From positions 1 through 64,000 of the forward strand of contig JAKEHY010000008.1 in the NCBI GenBank assembly GCA_022614805.1: DNA of 64,000 bases. The letters run 5' to 3'. The number at the start of each line of letters is the position of its first letter. The first letter of the stretch is position 1. Below, one piece after another: positions 16,089-26,898 of the stretch. The notes beneath the pieces were generated by a model that did not search any database, was not told where the DNA came from, and saw only the letters and a program-made list of their open reading frames with translations. A program made the position numbers and the translations under genes. The DNA comes from Candidatus Zixiibacteriota bacterium. Its GTDB lineage: Bacteria; Zixibacteria; MSB-5A5; DSPP01.

Positions 16089-17132
16089 ATGGGTGAGTTA
16101 AGCGTTCGTGAATCTCAGGTTGAAGATGTTTTGGCAATCTACCCAGATATTGCCCGAGAAATTTTGGATTTCAGGGATGAATTAACTCTTTTGAGTCGAC
16201 AAAAAATCCTTCCTTCGGGAAACAAGCTTGATTTACTATTTGCGTCAGGGAGAAAATTAGTTTTGCTGGAATTAAAAGTGGAAAATTTTCAAACACAATT
16301 TTTGAATCAAACTATAAATTATAGAGAAGAGCTTATCGGTCTCCAGAAAAAAGGTAAGTTGTTAGACGGCCCTATAGAAGCCTACCTTTTGTGCCCTTTC
16401 TTTAGTTCAGGCAACATATCTACTTGTGAAAAGGAAAGCGTAATTCCTGTAAGATATCTTCCAGAGAAGGTTTTAATGCACTTTTTTGCCCGTTTGAGAG
16501 AACTTGCGAATTTCATTACTTTGAAACCTTCCAATCATGGCTTATGGAATCTGAAATTATTAAACCGACTCTTATATTTGTTAATCTCTCCTCGCCATAC
16601 TGCCTATCTCGTAGAACACACCAGACTTTCCAGAAGCACTGTAGGAAGTTATTTGCGCCTTGCAAACGAACTAAAATTGGTACAGGAATACAAAGACGGA
16701 ACGTTTGTGCTTACCGATTTAGGTCAAAGCTATTTTCGTCTTCGCGATAAGGATGCCGATGATGACAATATCTCAGATGAACAGGCCAAAGTTCTACAAG
16801 AGTTCATAATTAAAGATCCGTTCGCAAGCCCTGCCATTTTTGGAATTTACTCAATCGTGGATGTTGTGTTTACATTATCAAAAAATACTTATCCGGTTTC
16901 TCAAAAGCTGGTTGTCAATTATTTCCGGGATACCGTCGGCAAAAACTTTGAATGGTCGCATAAGGCGGCCTCCGACGCAGCGCGGATGTATTCAAACTAT
17001 GCTGCGGAACTGGGGTTAGTCGGAAGAATTGGAGGCAGCTTTTTCATAACCCCGAACGGAACGAGATTTATTATTCTGCTACAATTGCACAAATCCATAA
17101 AGGTTGTTGATGCACTTCAAACCATCCATTAG
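16089..17132 (+). CDS. PD-(D/E)XK-like nuclease with winged-helix domains
   Basis: A 347-residue protein, AT-rich compared with its neighbours. Residues 1-120 match a restriction-type nuclease core: an acidic N-terminal helix, then GNKLDLLFASGRKLVLLELK with Asp49 and a Glu-x-Lys, followed by an aligned Gln/Tyr helix. This is close to the NucS/DUF91 pattern. Residues 155-220 look like a winged helix (TRLSRSTVGSYLRLANELKL), and a second wing-like unit lies near 295-340. No methyltransferase accompanies it, so it is not a classic restriction-modification pair. It sits 6 nt after the PNP gene and 14 nt before a small partner gene. Confidence 0.6.
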   Translation: MGELSVRESQVEDVLAIYPDIAREILDFRDELTLLSRQKILPSGNKLDLLFASGRKLVLLELKVENFQTQFLNQTINYREELIGLQKKGKLLDGPIEAYLLCPFFSSGNISTCEKESVIPVRYLPEKVLMHFFARLRELANFITLKPSNHGLWNLKLLNRLLYLLISPRHTAYLVEHTRLSRSTVGSYLRLANELKLVQEYKDGTFVLTDLGQSYFRLRDKDADDDNISDEQAKVLQEFIIKDPFASPAIFGIYSIVDVVFTLSKNTYPVSQKLVVNYFRDTVGKNFEWSHKAASDAARMYSNYAAELGLVGRIGGSFFITPNGTRFIILLQLHKSIKVVDALQTIH

Positions 17133-17146
17133 TTTGCGGAGGCAAT

Positions 17147-17404
17147 ATGGACGAATGGCATGAAAGAAAAGAGGCAATTCGGGAAGAGCTTGAGGGTTTA
17201 ATTTCTTGTAAACAAGCGGAATTAGACTTTCTGCATGCTATTTCTGAAAAACTTGACGGGATAAAGTCATCAGAAGAGTTCGAGAATTTTGTAGAGGGTC
17301 ACATATCGCAAAATTTCGACTCATTTGTCCGTGATGAATTGCAAAGCATTGTTGACAACTTGGGATATAGCGGACTTACGGAATTGAGTGGAAGGGAAGA
17401 GTAA
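17147..17404 (+). CDS. Small helical protein partnered with the nuclease-like gene
   Basis: An 85-residue acidic, helix-rich protein that I do not recognise. It starts at ATG 17147 after GCGGAGGCAAT, and its base composition is AT-rich like the upstream nuclease gene. Being next to that gene, without a promoter between, suggests co-transcription. It could be an inhibitor, immunity factor or regulator of the nuclease, but nothing in the sequence proves it. IleS starts 8 nt after its stop. Confidence 0.65.
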   Translation: MDEWHERKEAIREELEGLISCKQAELDFLHAISEKLDGIKSSEEFENFVEGHISQNFDSFVRDELQSIVDNLGYSGLTELSGREE

Positions 17405-17412
17405 TTCTAACG

Positions 17413-20400
17413 GTGTTTGACGAACTGAAAGAAGGGTTTTCATTTCCGAAAATCGAAGCCGAGGTTCTGGAGTTCTGGCGGAAGAACAAGGTTTTTGAAA
17501 AAACGCTGGAGCTTGGCGCCGGGAGGCCGGAGTTTGTTTTTTACGAAGGGCCGCCGACGGCCAACGGGCGGCCGGGAATTCACCACGTCATCTCCCGCAC
17601 CATCAAGGACTTGGTCTGCCGCTACAAGACGATGCAGGGGTACCGGGTCGAGCGCAAGGCGGGTTGGGATACGCACGGGCTGCCGGTGGAGTTGGAAGTC
17701 GAGAAAGAGCTGGGGCTGAACTCAAAGCCCAAAATCGAAGAATACGGCATCGAGAAGTTCAATGCCAAGTGCCGCGAGTCGGTCTTTCGCTACAAGAAGG
17801 AATGGGACGAGTTGACCGAGCGGATTGGTTACTGGCTCGATTTGGAAAACCCGTATATCACTTTCAAAAACGAGTATATCGAATCGGTCTGGTGGATTTT
17901 AACGCAGTTTTTCAAGAAAGGTTTGATTTACCGCGGCTTCAAAGTGGTTCCTTACTGCCCGCGCTGCGGCACGGGTTTATCCTCGCACGAGGTGGCGCAG
18001 GGGTACGAAGAGGTCACCGAGACCTCGATTTATGTCAAATTTCGTCTGAAGGGCCAGGAGGATACTTTCATCCTTTCCTGGACGACCACCCCCTGGACTT
18101 TGCCGGGGAATGTGGCTTTGGCGGTCGGCGAGAGTATCGACTACGTCAAGGTCAAGCAGGGCTCGGAGTTTTATTGGCTGGCGGAAGCGCGGCTGGGAAT
18201 TTTAAAAGGAGAATATGAAATCGTTGAGCGCAAGAAGGGAAAAGAATTAGCCGGTCTCACTTACGAGCCGCTTTTTGCCTATATCAATCCGGAAGGAAAA
18301 CCGGCGTTTTTGGTCGCCACGGCCGATTTCGTAACCACCGAAGAAGGGACCGGCGTGGTGCATACGGCGGTGATGTACGGCGCGGATGATTATACGTTAG
18401 GCGAAAAACTGGGACTGCCAAAGGTACACACGGTGGATGACGCCGGGCACTTCAAGGATTTCGTCAGCGATTTTGCCGGGAAATTCGTCAAGGAAGCCGA
18501 GCCGGATATCATCAAGAATTTGAAAACGCACGGGCTTTTGTACAAGCCGGAAAAATACACTCACTCCTATCCTTTCTGCTGGCGGTGCGATTCGCCCCTT
18601 CTCTATTACGCCCGACCATCCTGGTATATCAAAACCTCGCAGTTCCGGGAAAATTTGTTGCGCGCCAACGGAAGCGTGAAATGGTACCCGCCGGAAATCG
18701 GCTCCGGCCGGTTTGGAGAATGGCTGGTGGGGAACGTGGACTGGGCGCTTTCGCGCGAACGGTACTGGGGAACACCTTTGAACATCTGGGTTTGCCACGG
18801 GTGCAAGAAAGAGATTTCGGTCGAGTCGCTTTCCGAATTGCGGAAATTGTCCGACCAGAAACTGGAAAACCTGGACCTGCACCGGCCGTATGTGGATGCC
18901 GTTCTTCTTCCCTGCGCGGATTGCAAAAAGCCGATGCGGCGGACGCCGGAGGTGATTGACGTCTGGTTTGACTCCGGGGCGATGCCGGTGGCGCAGTGGC
19001 ATTATCCGTTCGAGAATAAAGAAAAGTTCGAAAAATTTTTCCCGGCTGATTTTATTTCTGAAGGGATGGACCAGACCCGCGGCTGGTTTTACTCCCTTCT
19101 GGCGATTTCGGTCTTGCTCTTCGACCGAACTCCTTACAAAAGCGTGGTGGTAACCGAGTTCATTTTGGACAAACAAGGGCAAAAAATGTCCAAGCACAAA
19201 GGGAATGTGGTGGACCCGTGGGAGGTCATCAATAAATATGGCGCCGACCCCTTACGCTGGTATCTCATTTCGGTCTCCGCTCCCTGGCTGCCGACCCGTT
19301 TTGACGTCGCCGGCGTGGTCGATACCGTCCGCAATTTTTTCGACACCCTGCGCAACATCTATTCTTTTTTCGCTCTCTATGCCAACATTGACGGCTGGAT
19401 GCCGGAAAAGCTGTCCGGACCGCAAAACCCATCTGAATTGGACCGCTGGATTATCTCACGGCTTAATTCCCTGGTCAAAGAAGCGACCGCCGACTATGAG
19501 ACGTACGAGATTACCAACGCAGCCCGCAAAATTGAACGCTTTACGGTGGAAGAGCTTTCCAACTGGTACGTGCGGCGCAACCGCAAACGCTTCTGGCGTG
19601 GCGGTTGGGACGCCGACAAGGCGGCGGCCTATGCCACTTTGCATCAAGCGCTGGTCACCGCGATCAAACTGGCTGCGCCGATTGCGCCGTTTATTTCAGA
19701 AAAGCTATATCAGGAGCTGACGGCCAGGTTCAAAACCGAAACGGACAGCATCCACTGGGCGGCTTTTCCGATATTCGATGAAAAGAAAATCGACGCCGCC
19801 CTGGAGCGGAAGATGGGGGATTTGATTCAGCTCGTGGTTCTGGGACGGGCGGCGCGCAACAAGAGCAAAATCAAGGTGCGCCAGCCCCTGCCGGAGCTTT
19901 TTGCCGTCGTCCCGGGCGGGCAGTTGGAGGTGGCGCTGGTCGAACTGGCCCCCATTATGGCCGAGGAACTGAACGTCAAAAAAGTCTCTTTCCTTTCCTC
20001 CTCGGAAAAGTTATTTTCCCTCTCCGCCAAACCGGTCTTTTCGGCCTTGGGGCCGAAACTGGGTAAAAAAATCCGGACGGCGGCCGAGAAAATCAAAAGC
20101 CTGGAAACGGCTGAACTTTTGCGTTTGAAGCAAAAAGGGGAACTGGAGTTGGTTATAGACGGTGAGGTGGTTACGGTCACCCAGGGGGAAGTTGAAATCG
20201 TGGAAAAAAGCCCGGAAGGATTGGTGGGGGAAACTTCCGGCGGATATGCGGTGGCCTTGGATACCCGGCTTTCGGAAGAGTTAAAACTTGAGGGGTTGGC
20301 ACGGGAGTTGGTGAACAAAATCCAGAATTTGCGCAAGGAGTCCGGGTTTCTTGTGACCGACCGCATCCAACTTTCGGTCGCCGGAACGCCGGCGGTGGCA

Positions 20401-20565
20401 AAGGCCCTCGAACGGTTCGGCAGCTACATTCAAAAGGAAACCCTCACCGAGCGCATCGCCGACCGGTTGTCGAAGGCGGAGGCATCCGCCGAAGTGAATG
20501 TGAACGGAGAAAAAGTGAAACTTTCTGTGGCCCGGGTCGGTATGGCTGAAAACGTGACATCGTAA
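17413..20565 (+). CDS. ileS: Isoleucyl-tRNA synthetase
   Basis: A 1050-residue class I synthetase that charges tRNA-Ile and edits valine. The nucleotide motif of the HIGH class is in the PTANGRPGIHHV stretch, as in Bacteroidetes-like and eukaryote-like IleRS. The CP1 editing domain spans about 190-410 with TTTPWTLPGN. The KMSKHKGN loop lies about residue 590, followed by the helical anticodon domain (690-850) and a long C-terminal domain. Translation starts at GTG 17413. It begins the ileS-dksA-lspA-rluD-carAB run and sits just behind the AT-rich insert, so its promoter may lie inside or upstream of that insert. Confidence 0.97.
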   Translation: MFDELKEGFSFPKIEAEVLEFWRKNKVFEKTLELGAGRPEFVFYEGPPTANGRPGIHHVISRTIKDLVCRYKTMQGYRVERKAGWDTHGLPVELEVEKELGLNSKPKIEEYGIEKFNAKCRESVFRYKKEWDELTERIGYWLDLENPYITFKNEYIESVWWILTQFFKKGLIYRGFKVVPYCPRCGTGLSSHEVAQGYEEVTETSIYVKFRLKGQEDTFILSWTTTPWTLPGNVALAVGESIDYVKVKQGSEFYWLAEARLGILKGEYEIVERKKGKELAGLTYEPLFAYINPEGKPAFLVATADFVTTEEGTGVVHTAVMYGADDYTLGEKLGLPKVHTVDDAGHFKDFVSDFAGKFVKEAEPDIIKNLKTHGLLYKPEKYTHSYPFCWRCDSPLLYYARPSWYIKTSQFRENLLRANGSVKWYPPEIGSGRFGEWLVGNVDWALSRERYWGTPLNIWVCHGCKKEISVESLSELRKLSDQKLENLDLHRPYVDAVLLPCADCKKPMRRTPEVIDVWFDSGAMPVAQWHYPFENKEKFEKFFPADFISEGMDQTRGWFYSLLAISVLLFDRTPYKSVVVTEFILDKQGQKMSKHKGNVVDPWEVINKYGADPLRWYLISVSAPWLPTRFDVAGVVDTVRNFFDTLRNIYSFFALYANIDGWMPEKLSGPQNPSELDRWIISRLNSLVKEATADYETYEITNAARKIERFTVEELSNWYVRRNRKRFWRGGWDADKAAAYATLHQALVTAIKLAAPIAPFISEKLYQELTARFKTETDSIHWAAFPIFDEKKIDAALERKMGDLIQLVVLGRAARNKSKIKVRQPLPELFAVVPGGQLEVALVELAPIMAEELNVKKVSFLSSSEKLFSLSAKPVFSALGPKLGKKIRTAAEKIKSLETAELLRLKQKGELELVIDGEVVTVTQGEVEIVEKSPEGLVGETSGGYAVALDTRLSEELKLEGLARELVNKIQNLRKESGFLVTDRIQLSVAGTPAVAKALERFGSYIQKETLTERIADRLSKAEASAEVNVNGEKVKLSVARVGMAENVTS

Positions 20566-20588
20566 ATTTCTTAGAAAGAGGAAAACGG

Positions 20589-20978
20589 ATGAAAAAGAAG
20601 GATTTGGAAAAATACGAGAAGCTGCTTTTGGCCAGACGGGCCGAGCTGGTGGAGGAGATGGGGCTTTTGAAAAAAGCGGCTTTGGAGACGACCATCAAAG
20701 ACTCCTCCGGCGATTTGTCCTCCTATTCCTACCATATGGCCGACCAGGGGACCGACGCAATGGAACGGGAAAAAGCCTTTTTGATGGCCTCGAAGTCGGG
20801 GCGATTGCTCTACCATATCGACGAAGCCCTGCGCCGGATTAAGGACGGAACGTTTGGAAAATGCCAGGAATGCGGCGACGAGATTTCGGCCGCCCGGCTG
20901 GAGGCCGTGCCGCACGCCCGCTTGTGCATCGCCTGCAAGGAAAAGGAAGAGCAGGCCAAGCTGAAAGAAAATATGTAG
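20589..20978 (+). CDS. DksA/TraR-type zinc-finger protein
   Basis: A 129-residue protein with a coiled-coil N-terminal half and a C4 zinc finger (Cys92, Cys95, Cys113, Cys116) in KCQECGDEI...LCIACK. DksA-like proteins insert into the RNA polymerase secondary channel and, with ppGpp, tune ribosomal and amino-acid promoters. The coiled-coil tip has ADQGTDAME, a pattern of the shorter DksA group common in deltaproteobacteria and FCB bacteria. GAAAGAGGAAAACGG precedes ATG 20589. It abuts lspA with no gap. Confidence 0.92.
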   Translation: MKKKDLEKYEKLLLARRAELVEEMGLLKKAALETTIKDSSGDLSSYSYHMADQGTDAMEREKAFLMASKSGRLLYHIDEALRRIKDGTFGKCQECGDEISAARLEAVPHARLCIACKEKEEQAKLKENM

Positions 20979-21539
20979 ATGGCGGCCGGATTCGCTCGCC
21001 TGGCGTCCTACCGAGCGTATTTCTTCATCGTTTTATCCATCTGGATTTTGGACCGGCTGACCAAATGGCTGGTCAAAAAAAACTTCGAGCTGGGGGAATC
21101 GGCTTCGGTTTTAGGCAATTTCTTTCTGCTCACCTACGTTGAAAACAAGGGAGGGGCTTTCGGAATACAGTTGGGGGGGAGCACGTTTTACTTTGTGGCT
21201 TCGGTGGTCGTGGTCGGCTACATTCTGGCCTATCTCTGGCGCCATCCGGAGGATGGCCGGCTTTCTCGAATCTCTCTGGCCTTGATTTTGGGAGGGGCCT
21301 TCGGCAACCTGTACGACCGGGCATTATACGGTTCGGTCACCGATTTTTTTGATTTTGAGTTCCTTGACATTCCCCCCTTCCATTTAGGCCCCTTGCACTT
21401 TTCCGGTCTGGAGCGCTGGCCGGTTTTCAACATCGCCGACTCGGCGGTAACAATGGGGATAATTTTGCTTCTTGCATCCTCCGTTTTCTCGAAAAAGGAA
21501 GTTTCTTCACCGGCAGCGGTTGCCGATGCAAAGCTTTAA
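20979..21539 (+). CDS. lspA: Lipoprotein signal peptidase (signal peptidase II)
   Basis: A 186-residue inner-membrane aspartyl protease that removes signal peptides from prolipoproteins. It has four transmembrane helices. The catalytic Asp pair corresponds to Asp122 (SVTDFFDF) and Asp154 (FNIADSAV), with conserved NLYDR at about 110-114. It begins at the base after the dksA stop. Its end overlaps the start of rluD by 14 nt, the common lspA-rluD arrangement. Confidence 0.96.
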   Translation: MAAGFARLASYRAYFFIVLSIWILDRLTKWLVKKNFELGESASVLGNFFLLTYVENKGGAFGIQLGGSTFYFVASVVVVGYILAYLWRHPEDGRLSRISLALILGGAFGNLYDRALYGSVTDFFDFEFLDIPPFHLGPLHFSGLERWPVFNIADSAVTMGIILLLASSVFSKKEVSSPAAVADAKL

Positions 21540-22491
21540 AGTCGGCCCCAAAGAAGCGAATCTTCGTTTAGATAAATTTCTGGCATTGGAACTGGAGCAG
21601 GTGCTCTCCCGCTCGGCCGTGCAACGTTTAATTGACGAAGGAAAAGTTACGGTCGGCGGCAGAGTTCAGAAAGCCTCCTACAAGGTTCAGGCCGGGGATT
21701 CAATCGAAGTGGAGATTCCCCCCCGGCCGGTGTATGAGATTACGGCGGAAAAACTTCCACTCACCATTTATTACGAGGATGAGGAGCTTCTGGTTCTGGA
21801 AAAGCCGGCCGGGATGGTTTCCCATCCGGCCGTCGGCCACTGGACGGGGACTCTGGTCAACGCTCTTTTGTATCATTTCGGGCTGGAGAAAACAGACGAA
21901 GCGAATTTTCGGCTGGGGTTGGTGCACCGGCTGGATAAGGATACCTCCGGACTTCTGCTGGTGGCCAAAACGATGACCGCGCACGCCCAAATGCAGAAAC
22001 AGTTGAAAGACCGAACGATAAAAAGACAGTATAAAGCGGTTTGCTGGGGACACCTGAAAGGAAAAAAAGGGCTCATCGATTTGCCCTTAGGGCGCTCGAT
22101 TTCCGACCGGAAGAAAGTGGTGGTGACCAAAGAGCATTCGCGGCCGGCTTTGACCGAATACGAGGTTTTGGAAAATTTTGATTTTACCCAGCTTTTACGG
22201 GTTGCCTTGCGCACCGGCCGGACCCATCAAATCCGGGCCCATCTTTCGCATTTGGGCCATCCGGTCTTCGGCGACCCGGAATACGGGGGGCGGGAGAAAG
22301 CCCAAGCGGGAATAAAGGGGGAATATCGTCAGCAGGCCGCCCAAGCGCTGGAGTTGATAAACCGCCAGGCCTTGCACGCCTTTTACCTTTCCTTTGTGCA
22401 TCCGGTAACGAAAGAAAAAAAAGATTTTTTTTCGGAATTACCGGGTGACTTTCAGGCACTTTTGGGTTATCTTAAAACTTTGGAAAAATGA
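21526..22491 (+). CDS. rluD: 23S rRNA pseudouridine synthase, RluD family
   Basis: A 321-residue enzyme that isomerises uridines in helix 69 of 23S rRNA. Residues 1-60 form an S4 RNA-binding domain ([18 protein letters not shown]). The catalytic domain has the nucleophilic Asp in [15 protein letters not shown] and the [19 protein letters not shown] segment. I prefer ATG 21526, where the S4 domain begins, over a longer reading inside lspA. It ends with ATGA overlapping carA. RluA/RluC are alternatives, but the S4 domain and lspA linkage favour RluD. Confidence 0.92.
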   Translation: MQSFKVGPKEANLRLDKFLALELEQVLSRSAVQRLIDEGKVTVGGRVQKASYKVQAGDSIEVEIPPRPVYEITAEKLPLTIYYEDEELLVLEKPAGMVSHPAVGHWTGTLVNALLYHFGLEKTDEANFRLGLVHRLDKDTSGLLLVAKTMTAHAQMQKQLKDRTIKRQYKAVCWGHLKGKKGLIDLPLGRSISDRKKVVVTKEHSRPALTEYEVLENFDFTQLLRVALRTGRTHQIRAHLSHLGHPVFGDPEYGGREKAQAGIKGEYRQQAAQALELINRQALHAFYLSFVHPVTKEKKDFFSELPGDFQALLGYLKTLEK

Positions 22492-23624
22492 AGGCCCCTT
22501 TTTGGAAGAAAGAGAAAACCAAAGGGGTTTTGGTTTTGGCTTCCGGCGAAGTTTTTTCCGGGTGTCTCTTCGGGCATATTCAGGAAGCTTTCGGCGAGGT
22601 TGTTTTCAACACCTCCATGATGGGGTACCAGGAAATTTTGACCGACCCCTCGTACGAGGGGCAGATGGTGGCGATGACCTACCCCTTGGTCGGCAATTAC
22701 GGCCTAAACTCCCAGGATTTTGAATCGCGTAAAAGCTGGGTGCGGGGATTTATCATTCGGGAGGGCTGCCGTTTTCCATCCAACTGGCGCTCGGAGTTTT
22801 CACTGGATGAATTCTTAAAGGCACAGCAAGTGGTCGGCATCGAGGGGGTAGACACCCGTGCGTTGACGTTGAGCCTGCGCGAGCGCGGCGCGGCGATGGG
22901 GATTATTTCGCCGGAGGTTTCCCGCCTCAAGGAGCTGAAAGAGAAAGCGGCCCGCCTGCCCGGAATGGAAGGGCAGGATTTGGCCAAGAAAGTTTCGGTC
23001 GAAAAGCCCTACTTTTGGGAGGAGAAAACTTTCGCCGAATCCAATGGCCGCCCTTGGAAAGTGGTAGCGTTCGACTTTGGAATTAAACATAACATTTTGA
23101 GAAAATTAGCGGCGGTCGGCTGCCGGGTGCGGGTCGTTCCGGCGGGAACGAGCGCGGAAGAAGTCCTGGCTTACCGGCCGGACGGGATTTTTTTGTCCAA
23201 CGGCCCGGGCGACCCGGCGGCCTGCCGCTACGCCGTTCACAGCGTTGAACGTCTAATCGGTTTAAAGCCGATTTTTGGCATCTGTTTGGGGCATCAGATT
23301 CTCGGGCTGGCGCTGGGGGCGAAAACTTTCAAGCTGAAGTTTGGCCATCACGGGGGGAACCATCCGGTCAAAAATCTTATTTCCGGAAAAGTTGAAATTA
23401 CGGCCCAAAATCACGGTTTTGCCGTGGACCCGGCCTCGCTTAAGAGCACGGGGCTCGCGGTCACACACATCAATCTGAACGACCAGACGGTGGAGGGAAC
23501 AAGGCACTCCGATTATCCCATCTTTTCGGTGCAGTACCATCCGGAAGCCTCCCCCGGGCCGCACGACGCCGATTATTTGTTCGATGAGTTTATCGTTTTA
23601 ATGAGAAAGTGGCGGGAATATTGA
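22488..23624 (+). CDS. carA: Carbamoyl-phosphate synthase small subunit
   Basis: A 378-residue glutamine amidotransferase subunit that releases ammonia for carbamoyl phosphate, the precursor of pyrimidines and arginine. The N-terminal CPSase_sm domain (about 12-145) has [20 protein letters not shown]. The class I amidotransferase domain has Cys266 (GICLGHQ) and His351/Glu353 (QYHPEAS), so the catalytic triad is complete. It is translationally coupled to rluD (ATGA) and lies 1 nt upstream of carB. Confidence 0.97.
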   Translation: MKAPFWKKEKTKGVLVLASGEVFSGCLFGHIQEAFGEVVFNTSMMGYQEILTDPSYEGQMVAMTYPLVGNYGLNSQDFESRKSWVRGFIIREGCRFPSNWRSEFSLDEFLKAQQVVGIEGVDTRALTLSLRERGAAMGIISPEVSRLKELKEKAARLPGMEGQDLAKKVSVEKPYFWEEKTFAESNGRPWKVVAFDFGIKHNILRKLAAVGCRVRVVPAGTSAEEVLAYRPDGIFLSNGPGDPAACRYAVHSVERLIGLKPIFGICLGHQILGLALGAKTFKLKFGHHGGNHPVKNLISGKVEITAQNHGFAVDPASLKSTGLAVTHINLNDQTVEGTRHSDYPIFSVQYHPEASPGPHDADYLFDEFIVLMRKWREY

Positions 23625-23625
23625 A

Positions 23626-26600
23626 ATGCCAAAACGAACAGATATAAGCTCAATCCTCATAATCGGCTCCGGGCCGATTGTCATCGGCCAGGCCTGCGAG
23701 TTTGACTACTCCGGCACGCAAGCCTGCCGGGCCTTGCGGGAGGAAGGGTATCGGGTGATTTTAGTCAACTCCAATCCGGCCACGATTATGACCGACCCGG
23801 AAATGGCGGACGCGACTTACGTAGAGCCGTTGGTGACCGAAGTCGTGGCCAAGATCATCGAGAAGGAACGGCCGGATGCGCTTTTGCCAACTTTGGGCGG
23901 TCAGACCGGCCTCAATTTGGCGATGGAGCTTTTTAACTCCGGCGTTCTGGAGCGTTTCGGCGTGGAGATGATTGGGGCCAAACCGGAGGCGATAAAGACC
24001 GCCGAGGATAGAAGGCTTTTCAAAGAGGCGATGCGCCAAATCGGAGTGGATGTGCCCAAAAGCGAGCTGGCCACCTCGGTGAAAGAGACGCAGGGGATTG
24101 CCAAAAAACTGGGTTATCCGGTGGTTCTTCGCCCCAGCTTTACTCTGGGTGGCACAGGCGGTGGGATTGTCTACAATCCGGAAGAGCTGAAGGCCATCGT
24201 TTCGCTTGGGCTGGAACTTTCCCCAGTGCACTCCGTTCTAATCGAGGAATCGGTCATCGGCTGGAAGGAGTTTGAACTGGAGGTGATGCGGGATAAAAAA
24301 GATAACGTGGTCATCGTCTGCTCCATCGAGAATCTGGACCCGATGGGGGTGCATACGGGGGATTCGATTACGGTCGCCCCCGCTCAAACCCTGACCGACA
24401 AGGAATATCAAAAAATGCGGGACTGGTCTTTGGCCATCATCCGCAAAATCGGGGTGGAGACGGGCGGGTCAAACATACAGTTTGCCGTAGACGGGCATTC
24501 CGGACGGATGGTGGCGATTGAAGCCAATCCGCGCGTTTCCCGCTCCTCGGCTCTGGCCTCCAAAGCGACCGGTTTTCCCATCGCCAAAATCGCCGCCAAG
24601 CTGGCCTGCGGGTACACGCTGGACGAACTGCCGAACGACATCACAAAGAAAACTCCGGCCTCTTTTGAGCCGGCCATCGACTATGTGGTCGTCAAGGTTC
24701 CCCGTTTTAATTTCGAGAAGTTTCCGGACGCCGCGCCGGAGCTGACCACGTCGATGAAATCGGTCGGAGAGGCCCTCGCCTTTGGGCGGAATTTCAAGGA
24801 AGCGTTGGGAAAGGGATTTTTCTCCACGGAAGCGGGTTATGCCGGGTTTGTTTGGAATAAGAAAGAAAAGTTTACGCTTGAGAAAATCAGGCAGGTGCTG
24901 GCGGGTTCCCATCCGGAACGGTTTTTCTATCTCAAGGCCGGCTTTGAACAGGGTCTTTCCATCGATGAAGCGTACGAGTTGACCAAAATTGACCCCTGGT
25001 TTTTGCATCATATCGAAGAATTGGCCCGACTCGAGGCTGAAATTAGAACCCACGCCCGCCAGGAGCCGGAGCTTTTTGCTAAAAACAATTTTGACGCACT
25101 TCCCGACGAACTCTTGCGGATGGCCAAGGAGTGGGGGTTCACTGACCCGCACTTGGCCAAACTGCTGAACACGTCAGAGGAAAGTGTTGCCCGCTTGCGG
25201 CAGAGAAGGTCGGTTCTCCCGGTTTTCAAGTCGGTGGATACCTGTGCGGGGGAGTTTGAGGCGGCCACCCCCTACTTTTATTCTACGTACGATTTTGTCG
25301 GTGACCCTGTGAAAAGGTCGGGGAAAAAATCGGTCGTTGTTCTGGGTTCCGGGCCGAACCGCATCGGGCAGGGGATTGAGTTCGACTACGCCTGCGTGCA
25401 TGCGGTCTGGGCCATCCGGGAGGAGGGCTACGATGCCGTTATGATTAACTCCAATCCGGAAACGGTTTCCACCGATTACGACACCGCCGACCGGTTGTAT
25501 TTTGAACCGATAACCCGCGAGAACGTCTGGGCCATTTTGGAACGGGAAAGCCCCTTGGGGGTTTTCGTCGGCTTCGGCGGCCAGACCCCGCTCAAGCTGG
25601 CCAAAGCACTGTCGAAGTCCCGCTGGAAAATTCTGGGAACACCTTACGAAGCCATAGACATCGCCGAAGACCGCAAGCGGTTTGCCCGGCTTTTGTCGGA
25701 ACTGGGGATTCCGCAGCCGCCGGGCGGCACGGCGGTAACCTTTGCGCGGGCCATCAAAACCGCGGCCTTACTCGGCTATCCGGTTTTGGCTCGTCCTTCG
25801 TATGTGTTGGGCGGACAGGCAATGAAGCTGGCCTACTCCTCGCGCGAGCTGGCGGATTATTTGCAGAGCGCCTTGGAAGTGACGCCGGAACGGCCGGTTT
25901 TAATCGACAAGTTTTTGGAGGATGCCATCGAACTGGATTTGGATTTGGTCTCGGACGGCAGGGAGGTTTTCATCGGCGGAATTATGGAGCATATCGAGGA
26001 GGCCGGCATTCATTCCGGCGATTCGATTGCCGTTCTGCCGCCGTTTTCGGTTTCAGATTCGATTCTGAAAAAAGTGGAAGATTACGCCGTCAAAATTGCC
26101 CGGGCGTTGAAGGTGGTCGGGCATTTGAACATTCAGTTTGCGGTCAAGGATGACACGATTTACGTTTTGGAAGCCAATCTCCGCTCCAGCCGCACGGTGC
26201 CTTTCGTTTCCAAAGCCATCGGCGTTCCATTGGCGAGGCTTGCCGCCAAGGTCGGACTTGGGCGTCGGCTCAAGGAATTTGATTTACCGGCCAGCTATCA
26301 GAAGCTGCATTACGCCGTCAAGTTTCCGGTTTTCCCTTTTTCCCGCTTTCCCGGAGCCGAGGTTTCTTTTGGGCCGCAGATGAAATCGACCGGGGAAGTG
26401 ATGGGGATGGACTTGGATTTGGGGATTGCTTTCTTGAAAGGCCAGTTAAGTTTAGCCGGGGGATTGCCCTACAAAGGGCAGATTTTCATTTCCGTGCGCA
26501 ACCGGGATAAGCGGGCCTCCGTTTTTCTGGCAAAGCATTTGGTCGAGCTCGGGTTTGCTCTTTGCGCCACCTCCGGCACGGCGAAAGCTCTGACGGCCTC

Positions 26601-26898
26601 CGGCATTCCGGTCAAGCCGGTCAAAAAGGTTTCCGAAGGGCGGCCGCATATCGTCGATTCCATCAAGGCGGGTGAAATCGCCTGGGTCATCAACACGCCG
26701 GAAGGGGAAACGTCGCAAAAAGACTCGCAGGCCATCCGCCGGGCGGCGGTGGAGCACGGCGTCACCCTGATTACCACCCTGGCCGGCGCCCAGGCGGCCG
26801 TAAACGCCGTGCAGTCGCTCAAAAGAGGGAAACTGGAAGTCCGTTCCCTGCAGGAGTACTTCCCGGCCAAGCCGGTTGAGGTCTTGCAGTCGGTTTAG
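23626..26898 (+). CDS. carB: Carbamoyl-phosphate synthase large subunit
   Basis: A 1090-residue enzyme with two ATP-grasp halves. The first half (about 1-400) makes and consumes carboxyphosphate; the second (about 550-940) phosphorylates carbamate. The helical oligomerisation domain lies between them, and the MGS-like allosteric domain is at about 945-1085. Halves begin with [16 protein letters not shown] and [16 protein letters not shown]. The length is the family norm. Its stop codon overlaps the stop codon of the convergent dockerin reading frame on the opposite strand (26895-26898). Confidence 0.98.
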   Translation: MPKRTDISSILIIGSGPIVIGQACEFDYSGTQACRALREEGYRVILVNSNPATIMTDPEMADATYVEPLVTEVVAKIIEKERPDALLPTLGGQTGLNLAMELFNSGVLERFGVEMIGAKPEAIKTAEDRRLFKEAMRQIGVDVPKSELATSVKETQGIAKKLGYPVVLRPSFTLGGTGGGIVYNPEELKAIVSLGLELSPVHSVLIEESVIGWKEFELEVMRDKKDNVVIVCSIENLDPMGVHTGDSITVAPAQTLTDKEYQKMRDWSLAIIRKIGVETGGSNIQFAVDGHSGRMVAIEANPRVSRSSALASKATGFPIAKIAAKLACGYTLDELPNDITKKTPASFEPAIDYVVVKVPRFNFEKFPDAAPELTTSMKSVGEALAFGRNFKEALGKGFFSTEAGYAGFVWNKKEKFTLEKIRQVLAGSHPERFFYLKAGFEQGLSIDEAYELTKIDPWFLHHIEELARLEAEIRTHARQEPELFAKNNFDALPDELLRMAKEWGFTDPHLAKLLNTSEESVARLRQRRSVLPVFKSVDTCAGEFEAATPYFYSTYDFVGDPVKRSGKKSVVVLGSGPNRIGQGIEFDYACVHAVWAIREEGYDAVMINSNPETVSTDYDTADRLYFEPITRENVWAILERESPLGVFVGFGGQTPLKLAKALSKSRWKILGTPYEAIDIAEDRKRFARLLSELGIPQPPGGTAVTFARAIKTAALLGYPVLARPSYVLGGQAMKLAYSSRELADYLQSALEVTPERPVLIDKFLEDAIELDLDLVSDGREVFIGGIMEHIEEAGIHSGDSIAVLPPFSVSDSILKKVEDYAVKIARALKVVGHLNIQFAVKDDTIYVLEANLRSSRTVPFVSKAIGVPLARLAAKVGLGRRLKEFDLPASYQKLHYAVKFPVFPFSRFPGAEVSFGPQMKSTGEVMGMDLDLGIAFLKGQLSLAGGLPYKGQIFISVRNRDKRASVFLAKHLVELGFALCATSGTAKALTASGIPVKPVKKVSEGRPHIVDSIKAGEIAWVINTPEGETSQKDSQAIRRAAVEHGVTLITTLAGAQAAVNAVQSLKRGKLEVRSLQEYFPAKPVEVLQSV

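Noticed and set aside
20589-20978. TraR-type conjugation regulator
   Set aside because: The full-length coiled coil, the C4 finger and the housekeeping neighbours (ileS, lspA) point to a chromosomal DksA-like protein, and no conjugation genes are near.
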